This document shows positions 4,946 to 9,602 of a DNA stretch of 9,602 bases, piece by piece. The DNA is from Neisseriaceae bacterium (lineage in GTDB: Bacteria; Pseudomonadota; Gammaproteobacteria; Burkholderiales; Neisseriaceae), in assembly GCA_030146285.1 (NCBI GenBank), contig JASLBZ010000153.1, positions 1 to 9,602 on the forward strand, given 5' to 3'. Under the pieces are notes generated by a model. The model made no database searches and had not been told where the DNA came from. It saw only the letters and a program-made list of their open reading frames with translations. Position 1 is the stretch's first letter. Every line of letters starts with the position of its first letter. A program made the position numbers and the translations under genes.

Positions 4946-5575
4946 TCATGGATAATGGTGTACAAAACGCGTGTTTTGTAAAAAATACAAACTTTGAATC
5001 ATGGTGTTGGTATCGTGTCGCATGCCATTGTGATGGACGGACAGCGTAATGTGATCTGTGGCATTGTCTAATTGGGTCTCTGTTTCCAGAACCAAACCAT
5101 CATGAACCACGTTGCGGGGCAATACCAATGTTCCCAATTCGTATTTTTTATTGCCAGCGATTGAGCCTAGTGGGCAAATGTTTTGCCACTGTGCAACATG
5201 GCCATTTAAGGCAGCCTGAAAGCTTTTACCAAGCACCCGTGGAATGTGTTGGTTTGCCCATGCGGCGCAACTGCTGCCTTGGTGCGGTGTTCCTAAGGTG
5301 ACGACACTGCCAGTAAAGCGTTCTGGATGATGGTGGGCGTATTCACGAATCACCAAACCACCCATGCTGTGGCCGATAAAATCCACATGAGCAGTTTTGG
5401 GGATCGGTTGCATCAAATTTTGAAATGCCAACAGATGTGCTGCCATGTCATTTTTCAACGTGTCGTAACGCAGCAAATGTACTTCGTAGCCGTGGGTTTG
5501 GAAAAAGCCATTTAAGTGCCGCATAAACCAAGGCCCTTGGTACAAACCATGTGCCAATACCAAATGTTTTTTCAT
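4946..5575 (-). CDS. Alpha/beta hydrolase, lipase/esterase-like
   Basis: Predicted serine hydrolase of 209 residues, probably cytoplasmic since no signal peptide is seen. The oxyanion-hole strand LVLAHGLYQGPW (5-16) is followed by nucleophile elbow GHSMGG (68-73, S70). LGTPHQGS (94-101) resembles triacylglycerol lipases and PGAP1-like esterases. D159 (HDG) and H182 (HHNGM) are likely acid and base of the triad. The substrate is unknown; an ester or acyl lipid is only a family-based guess. The start at 5575 has GGGAGAGAGG just upstream. An in-frame ATG at 5650 would add 25 unrelated residues and lies inside a palindrome, so I reject it. FQAAL (119-123) carries the second uptake-like 12-mer. 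It converges on mtgA and is 124 nt from the upstream gene. Confidence 0.85.
   Translation of the reverse strand: MKKHLVLAHGLYQGPWFMRHLNGFFQTHGYEVHLLRYDTLKNDMAAHLLAFQNLMQPIPKTAHVDFIGHSMGGLVIREYAHHHPERFTGSVVTLGTPHQGSSCAAWANQHIPRVLGKSFQAALNGHVAQWQNICPLGSIAGNKKYELGTLVLPRNVVHDGLVLETETQLDNATDHITLSVHHNGMRHDTNTMIQSLYFLQNTRFVHHYP
5209..5220 (+). repeat. DNA uptake sequence-like 12-mer within the hydrolase gene
   Basis: AGGCAGCCTGAA on the + strand, identical to the inverted copy in aroE; identity extends to 16 bp (5207-5222 versus 3535-3550). Here too the gene reads it as FQAAL. Two copies in 9.6 kb is low for Neisseria-like uptake-sequence density, about one per kilobase. Confidence 0.6.
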
Positions 5576-5631
5576 GCCTCTCTCCCGAATGGTTTGTTTT
5601 TTTGAGTGTTTCTCAGGAATAAGGTTGCAAA

Positions 5632-5660
5632 CAATAAATTCACATGGCATGAATTTATTG
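5632..5660. repeat. 11-bp palindrome upstream of the hydrolase gene, candidate operator
   Basis: CAATAAATTCA (5632-5642) and TGAATTTATTG (5650-5660) are perfect inverted repeats separated by 7 nt. The centre lies about 70 bases before the hydrolase start. No T-run follows on either strand, so a DNA-binding site is more likely than a terminator. It does not resemble a Fur box. No clear promoter was seen beside it. Confidence 0.45.
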
Positions 5661-5699
5661 GTCTGTGCTTAAGATGCGCTTGATTGAAAGCTAGGCCAA

Positions 5700-6521
5700 T
5701 CAATAACGGTCTTTGTCATCATAGTTTTTAAAAGCATCATCGCCACCTTGAAAAAATTGATTGTTCTTGGTTTGGCGTTTGAATTTTTTACTGCGCTCGG
5801 AGTTAACATCCACATGGTTTTCATAAAAATGCAGTTTGCGAGACAGCCAAGGTTGCAATCCCAATAAAACCACCGCAGCTATTGCCAAAATAATTTGCAA
5901 TAGGTTCACAAAGCTGATGCCGCGGGAAAAAATATGGACGGAATCTAAAAACAAAAAATCCCCCGATTTGTTAGCATTGTGAGGCGTTGTATCGGGTGTT
6001 TGTTTGGCTATGGCGTATTTTGCCAGTTGTCCGGTGAGCGTAATTTGATCGCCTACCTGAATGGATGCTGCTTTTTTACTCAAAAAATGGCTGTCACTCA
6101 TGACGTGAATGGTGGCTGAATCGGTTTTGATGGTTTTCGGATCAAAGGTGCAACTCAGTGAGCCTGCACGAAAGTACATTGATTTGTAAGCATTTTTTTT
6201 CAGATTTTCGCCCCAAATGACACACAGGTCTACGATGTTGAAATCTTTGGTGACATCTGCTGCCACCCGTTTTCGAGGTTCATTTTTTGCCACCACAATG
6301 CCGTGTACTTGATAATTATTCAAAGGGGTAATGGCATAAGTGATGCCTTGAACTTTTGTTTCAAATGGTTTTTTGCTGGCTGGGGTGATGGTGGGTGCTA
6401 ACATCATCTGGGGATTGGCTTTGCGAGGATAAGGATCTTTGACCCAAAACAAAGCAATAATACAAACAATCAAAAAAAGGGCGATGCGTGTCATCCAGCG
6501 AAGGTTTTGATTGTATAGCAT
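5700..6521 (-). CDS. Uncharacterised two-TM protein with periplasmic OB-like domain
   Basis: I do not recognise a named family. The 273-residue protein has an N-terminal TM helix (about 12-27, basic residues before it), a periplasmic region (28-201), a second TM helix (about 202-222) and a charged, probably cytoplasmic tail (KKFKRQTKNN, then acidic, ending DDKDRY). Within the periplasmic part, YAITPLNNYQVHGIVV, DLCVIWG (98-104), SLSCTF (with C124) and VGDQITLTGQL (156-166) resemble beta strands of an OB-like fold. C100 and C124 could form a disulfide. The start at 6521 follows GAGG by eight bases. An upstream in-frame ATG at 6548 lies only five bases from a strong -10 and would be at or before the transcript start. 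It follows hmuV by 91 nt but has its own promoter. Confidence 0.75.
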   Translation of the reverse strand: MLYNQNLRWMTRIALFLIVCIIALFWVKDPYPRKANPQMMLAPTITPASKKPFETKVQGITYAITPLNNYQVHGIVVAKNEPRKRVAADVTKDFNIVDLCVIWGENLKKNAYKSMYFRAGSLSCTFDPKTIKTDSATIHVMSDSHFLSKKAASIQVGDQITLTGQLAKYAIAKQTPDTTPHNANKSGDFLFLDSVHIFSRGISFVNLLQIILAIAAVVLLGLQPWLSRKLHFYENHVDVNSERSKKFKRQTKNNQFFQGGDDAFKNYDDKDRY

Positions 6522-6550
6522 GCCAAAAGCCTCAGTTATTTGAAACATTC

Positions 6551-6580
6551 ATTATAACCACGCCAATGGCATTCAATCAA
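6551..6580 (-). promoter_or_regulatory. Sigma-70 promoter of the uncharacterised membrane protein gene
   Basis: TTGATT (6575-6580), an 18-nt spacer and a perfect TATAAT (6551-6556) on the - strand predict transcription starting near 6544. This decides in favour of the start codon at 6521 over the one at 6548. Its presence also means the gene need not rely on read-through from hmuV, after which no terminator is visible. Confidence 0.65.
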
Positions 6581-6612
6581 ACTGCATATTGTGGTGCATG
6601 ATTAATGACAAA

Positions 6613-7353
6613 TTATTGTGGTAAATACAAAATTTTACCTTGCTCATCTTGGTATTTTTGAAACGGGCAATCATAAAGCAAGGACAAATGCTGTGCGTTC
6701 AATATGCTCTTCGCTGGCCCTTGTTGTAAGATGCTGGCTTCTTTGAGCATGATGACATCTTTGGCATATTTGCTACTGAGGTGTAAATCATGGCATAAAA
6801 TGAAAATGCCCCAATGGTATTGGGTTTGCAATGTTTGTAAGGCATCCATAACGTGGTGTGCCATGTGCAAATCCAAGGCAGCAGTGGGCTCATCTAGCAA
6901 CAAATACTGCTGAGGCTCGTCATGCTGCCAAGCCAATAGCTGCAATAAAGTTTTGGCCAACATCACCCGTTGGACTTGCCCACCAGAGAGTTTTTCGCAA
7001 TCTTGATGAAGCAAGGGCTCCAATCGAAGCAGGTGAATTACCTCATCAAAATAAGGCAAGGCTTGCTTGGGTGAGGTTTCTATTAATAAGCTATGAACGC
7101 TGAAGTAAGCTGGTAAAAAATACTGCTGGGGAAGAACGGCGCGAATGCGCGACAATCGTGCGGCATTTGGGTAGGCTTGGTTTTGGATGAGGCATTCGCC
7201 TTGATCTGCTTTTAAGCTACCAGAAAGGGTTTGCAGCAATGTGGACTTGCCTGCACCATTGGGCCCCATCACAAACGTCATGTCATTGGGCTTGAGGGAC
7301 AAGTTGATGTGGTTTAAACGATTGTGGATGGTCACATTCTTAAGCTCAATCAT
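6613..7353 (-). CDS. hmuV: ABC transporter ATP-binding protein, heme type (HmuV-like)
   Basis: Cytoplasmic ATPase of 246 residues expected to power import of heme through the adjoining FecCD permease. Walker A GPNGAGKST (30-38), Q-loop LPQQ (74-77), signature LSGGQVQRV (122-130), Walker B LLLDEP with E155, D-loop ALD and H-loop CHDLH (187-191, H188) are all present. The stretch after the signature (LAKTLLQLLAW, then a charged loop before Walker B) and DLHMAHH resemble HmuV more than BtuD or FecE, which is why heme is favoured over B12 or siderophore. The ATG overlaps the permease stop as ATGA, a sign of tight coupling. No substrate-binding protein gene is adjacent. Transport competence looks intact; substrate is inferred. 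Confidence 0.85.
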   Translation of the reverse strand: MIELKNVTIHNRLNHINLSLKPNDMTFVMGPNGAGKSTLLQTLSGSLKADQGECLIQNQAYPNAARLSRIRAVLPQQYFLPAYFSVHSLLIETSPKQALPYFDEVIHLLRLEPLLHQDCEKLSGGQVQRVMLAKTLLQLLAWQHDEPQQYLLLDEPTAALDLHMAHHVMDALQTLQTQYHWGIFILCHDLHLSSKYAKDVIMLKEASILQQGPAKSILNAQHLSLLYDCPFQKYQDEQGKILYLPQ

Positions 7354-8294
7354 CTCTTCTTGCCCTCACGGTTTAATAACCACAAGAAAAAAGGCACACC
7401 CAGTAAGCTGGTGACAATGCCAATGGGTAATTCAACTGGATACAAGGCGTTGCGACTGATGTCATCTGCTAGCATACAAAGAAACGCACCAATCAAAGGG
7501 GCTGCCCAAAACAAAATTCGATTGTTACCGCCAACCATAAGTCGAGCGATGTGAGGAGCCATTAAGGCAATAAAACCAATGCTGCCTGTTTGTGCCACGG
7601 CCAATGCACACATGACCGTAGTGAAGAGCAATAATGCGAAAAACCAAGTTTTGACAGCATAGCCGGCATAATACGCATTGGCATCACCTAGCAATAATTG
7701 GTTTAAAAAACGCATGGCAGGAAAGAGCAGTGTCCAGGTCAAAAAGCTCAGTACGCACAAAAAAATCACTTGGGGCCAATTCAAGTGGCCTAAGCTGCCC
7801 ATTAACCAAAAAGTAATGGTACGCAAACTGTCATTGTTGCTTTGGGTGAGTAATAAGCTTAATAAACTGCCGCACAAGGCATTGATGGCAACGCCAGCAA
7901 GAATCAGTTGGTTGCTAGATTGGTTTTTGCTGAGCAAACTTACGATTAATATGGTGACCAAAGCACAAACGCTGGCGAGCAATTGCACATTGAATAAAGA
8001 CAAGCCTAGAAAAAAGCCAAGAGCCGCCCCTAAAGCGGCGCCACCTGAGATGCCGATTAGGCTAGGCTCTGCAAGGGGATTGCGAAACAAGCTTTGCATG
8101 GTCAAACCACACAAAGCAAGCAAGGAGCCAACAGCTAAACTGGCGATGATGCGAGGAAGCCTGACTTGCAATAATAATTGCATTTCAAAATCGTCTTGAT
8201 AAGCAAGCCCGAGATTCAGGCTGTGCCACAAGCCTAAGGCAAACAGGCAAACAAAAACTGCCCATATCAGCCATTGTTTGCGTGTAAGTGCCAT
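7350..8294 (-). CDS. hmuU: FecCD-family permease, probable heme importer (HmuU-like)
   Basis: Inner-membrane permease of 314 residues, nearly all hydrophobic and consistent with the 9-10 TM helices of BtuC/FecCD proteins. Family motifs are RLPRIIASLAVGSLLALCG (45-63), FRNPLAEPSLIGISGGAALG (70-89), GSIGFIALMAPHIAR (in the C-terminal half) and ELPIGIVTSLLGVPFF near the end. It would form the import channel with the HmuV-like ATPase, receiving substrate from a periplasmic binding protein not encoded here. The ATG is four bases after the dapB stop and has no visible ribosome site, so translation is probably coupled to dapB. FecCD permeases also carry B12 and siderophores; the heme call rests mainly on the ATPase. 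Confidence 0.85.
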   Translation of the reverse strand: MALTRKQWLIWAVFVCLFALGLWHSLNLGLAYQDDFEMQLLLQVRLPRIIASLAVGSLLALCGLTMQSLFRNPLAEPSLIGISGGAALGAALGFFLGLSLFNVQLLASVCALVTILIVSLLSKNQSSNQLILAGVAINALCGSLLSLLLTQSNNDSLRTITFWLMGSLGHLNWPQVIFLCVLSFLTWTLLFPAMRFLNQLLLGDANAYYAGYAVKTWFFALLLFTTVMCALAVAQTGSIGFIALMAPHIARLMVGGNNRILFWAAPLIGAFLCMLADDISRNALYPVELPIGIVTSLLGVPFFLWLLNREGKKR

Positions 8295-8298
8295 AAAA

Positions 8299-9123
8299 TT
8301 ATTTTGCGAGAAGTTGATTTAAGCCCAATACATCTTGCATGTCGTACAGTTTCTTGGGCTTGTTTTGTAGCCAAGTGGCTGCGCGCACAGCACCAGCAGC
8401 AAACGTCATGCGGCTAGAGGCTTTGTGGCTGATTTCAACCCGTTCGCCATCGGTAGCAAACAAAGCCGTGTGTTCACCCACAACATCACCCGCACGCACT
8501 GTGGCAAAACCAATGGTGTTTGGGTCACGTGCACCGGTTTGGCCTTCGCGACCATATACAGCACATTCTTTTAAGTCTCGATCCAAAGCATCTGCAATCA
8601 CTTCACCCATGCGAAGTGCAGTACCCGAAGGCGCATCTACTTTGTGGCGGTGATGTGCTTCAATGATTTCAATGTCGTAGCCTTCATTGAGAACGCGAGC
8701 GGTCAAGTCCAAAAGTGCAAACGTCAAATTCACACCCACGCTGAAATTCGATGCAAAGACAATGCCGATTTTTTCAGAGGCAGCAGCAATAGCCGCTTTG
8801 CCTGTGTCATCAAAACCTGTTGTACCAATAATCATATTGATGCCATGTTCTACACAATAGGCAATGTTTTTTAATGTGACATCGGGATGGGTAAAGTCAA
8901 TCAATACATCGGCTTTTTCTAAAGCGCTGGCAACATCAGAGGTAATGAGTACACCGGTTTTGTGACCAATGCTAAAGCCAGCATCCAAGCCAATGGCGTC
9001 ACAATGGGTATCAGTGATGGCACCCACCAGTTGGCAATTTGCTTGTTGTAATGTGGCTTCGATTAACACACGACCCATGCGGCCATTTGCACCAGTGATG
9101 GCAATATTCAACGGGGTAGACAT
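8299..9123 (-). CDS. dapB: 4-hydroxy-tetrahydrodipicolinate reductase
   Basis: Cytoplasmic NAD(P)H enzyme that reduces the product of DapA to tetrahydrodipicolinate, on the way to meso-diaminopimelate for peptidoglycan and to lysine. 274 residues, normal length. The nucleotide-binding motif GANGRMGR (11-18) and IDFTHP (75-80) form the N-terminal Rossmann domain. GTTGF (100-104) and ASNFSVGVN (124-132) follow. The family signature EAHHRHKVDAPSGTA (155-169) contains the catalytic H157 and K161. ATG at 9123 is nine bases after the bamE stop; a GGATCTCC-type spacer gives a modest ribosome site (GGA). It sits between bamE and the heme-type transporter genes, apparently one transcript. Confidence 0.97.
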   Translation of the reverse strand: MSTPLNIAITGANGRMGRVLIEATLQQANCQLVGAITDTHCDAIGLDAGFSIGHKTGVLITSDVASALEKADVLIDFTHPDVTLKNIAYCVEHGINMIIGTTGFDDTGKAAIAAASEKIGIVFASNFSVGVNLTFALLDLTARVLNEGYDIEIIEAHHRHKVDAPSGTALRMGEVIADALDRDLKECAVYGREGQTGARDPNTIGFATVRAGDVVGEHTALFATDGERVEISHKASSRMTFAAGAVRAATWLQNKPKKLYDMQDVLGLNQLLAK

Positions 9124-9132
9124 TTGGAGATC

Positions 9133-9498
9133 CTAGTATTTTTGTGCGACAGCTTCGGTTTCAGCTTCGGTTGGAATGCCACCTTTGATGTCAATCACGA
9201 CATCATCTTTAAAGGTAACAGTCAGGTTTTTTTGTTCTTGCATAATGCCATTGTGTGTCACGGTATAAGCGTAATCCCAACGTTCAGGGTGAAATGGATC
9301 ACGCAAAACAGGTGTGCCCAACAAATTCTGTACTTGGTTGCGCGTTAAACCGATTTGCAGCATTTTGAATGCTTGCGGGTCAATGGCATTGCCTTGTTGT
9401 ATGGTTAATTTGTATGACGGGAAGTTGGAAACTCGCTCAGAAGAGCAGGCTGATAGGAAGCCACATGCAATAAGTGTTAACAGTAAAGTTTTTTTCAC
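9133..9498 (-). CDS. bamE: Outer membrane assembly lipoprotein BamE (SmpA/OmlA)
   Basis: Small outer-membrane lipoprotein of the Bam complex, which helps BamA and BamD insert beta-barrel proteins. 121 residues with a basic start, a hydrophobic signal and the lipobox LSAC, making C18 the lipidated residue. The SmpA/OmlA fold is visible in LQIGLTRNQVQNLLGTP (47-63), RDPFHPERWDYAY (66-78) and a later strand LTVTFKDDVVIDI. The start codon is GTG (9496-9498), supported by AAGAAGG at 9506-9512 seven bases upstream and by the signal peptide beginning at MKK. No ATG in frame fits as well. It is first in a tight - strand run with dapB and the permease genes. The bamE-dapB pairing is also seen in Neisseria. 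Confidence 0.95.
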   Translation of the reverse strand: MKKTLLLTLIACGFLSACSSERVSNFPSYKLTIQQGNAIDPQAFKMLQIGLTRNQVQNLLGTPVLRDPFHPERWDYAYTVTHNGIMQEQKNLTVTFKDDVVIDIKGGIPTEAETEAVAQKY

Positions 9499-9602
9499 AA
9501 AGTCGCCTTCTTAATAAGAAAATTTTATTGGGTCAATTGTTATTGTGGTTAAAAATCGATATGGCATTTTTACCGGTAGACAACAGTGGGCAAACAGCAT
9601 TA
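9499..9602. other. Upstream region of bamE, with possible start of a + strand ORF
   Basis: This AT-rich stretch must hold the bamE promoter unless the gene is read from further upstream. TTGACC at 9532-9537 (- strand) is a fair -35, but no good -10 lies at the right distance, so I do not call it. On the + strand an ORF starting ATG at 9561 runs off the window (MAFLPVDNSGQTAL). It has no clear ribosome site and I do not recognise it. Confidence 0.25.

Noticed and set aside
5576..5650. Longer hydrolase start at 5650 (adds 25 residues)
   Set aside because: The extension lacks family features, its ATG lies in a palindrome, and the start at 5575 has a strong ribosome site and begins at the first beta strand.
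6522..6548. Longer start for the membrane protein at 6548
   Set aside because: There is no ribosome site, and the predicted transcript start (about 6544) lies after this ATG.
7678..8199. 173-codon open frame on the + strand opposite the permease gene
   Set aside because: It is a mirror of hydrophobic permease codons, giving a lysine- and proline-rich product with no recognisable domain; the permease explains the sequence fully.
8215..8226. TTCAGGCTGTGC in the permease gene as a third uptake-sequence copy
   Set aside because: Only the first 9 of 12 bases match; all three remaining bases differ.
9573..9601. Short - strand ORF starting at the right window edge and ending just upstream of bamE
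   Set aside because: It would be about 28 residues with no recognisable features and is cut by the window edge, so nothing supports it as a gene.

Overview
The window looks like a chromosome of a moderately AT-rich member of the Neisseriaceae (Betaproteobacteria) carrying the end of a prophage or prophage remnant. Four things point there. AroE and MtgA closely resemble the Neisseria proteins as I remember them. aroE and mtgA lie side by side, and bamE sits directly before dapB, arrangements I recall from Neisseria. Finally, two exact copies of a 12-mer (AGGCAGCCTGAA) match a Neisseriaceae DNA-uptake-sequence dialect. I cannot fix the genus.

Positions 1-1612 (+ strand) are a phage lysis cassette. 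It holds a three-helix LydA-like holin, a modular endolysin (peptidoglycan-binding domain plus M15 zinc L-Ala-D-Glu peptidase) and an Rz-type inner-membrane spanin, with the Rz1 lipoprotein spanin embedded in another frame. Together these disrupt the inner membrane, the wall and the outer membrane in turn. A hairpin plus T-run lies before holin, before endolysin and inside the first codons of the spanin gene. The cassette stops abruptly: the spanin stop codon overlaps the start of an ORF of only eight codons. That ORF ends inside a long imperfect inverted repeat (1619-1704), which may mark the prophage boundary and may also end glnA transcription.

Positions 1741-4898 are core metabolism. glnA (type I glutamine synthetase, - strand) is divergent from aroE-mtgA (+ strand; shikimate dehydrogenase and monofunctional peptidoglycan glycosyltransferase, one base apart). 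The 232-bp divergent intergenic region holds an extended -10 promoter inside a perfect palindrome and a nested 69-bp inverted repeat. A perfect 14-bp-stem bidirectional terminator separates mtgA from the next, convergent gene.

Positions 4946-9498 are all on the - strand. Read in transcription order they are bamE, dapB, a FecCD-type permease (hmuU-like), its ATPase (hmuV-like), an unrecognised two-TM protein with a periplasmic domain and its own good promoter, and a small alpha/beta hydrolase. bamE-dapB-hmuU-hmuV are packed within 9 nt or overlapping and look like one operon, which couples envelope assembly and lysine/DAP synthesis genes to a heme or iron-chelate importer that lacks its binding protein and receptor here.

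I found no CRISPR array, tRNA, rRNA, transposase or obvious new defence system. The most interesting material is the prophage junction, the terminator-like hairpins in the lysis cassette, the structured glnA-aroE promoter region, the uptake-sequence copies and the uncharacterised membrane protein.
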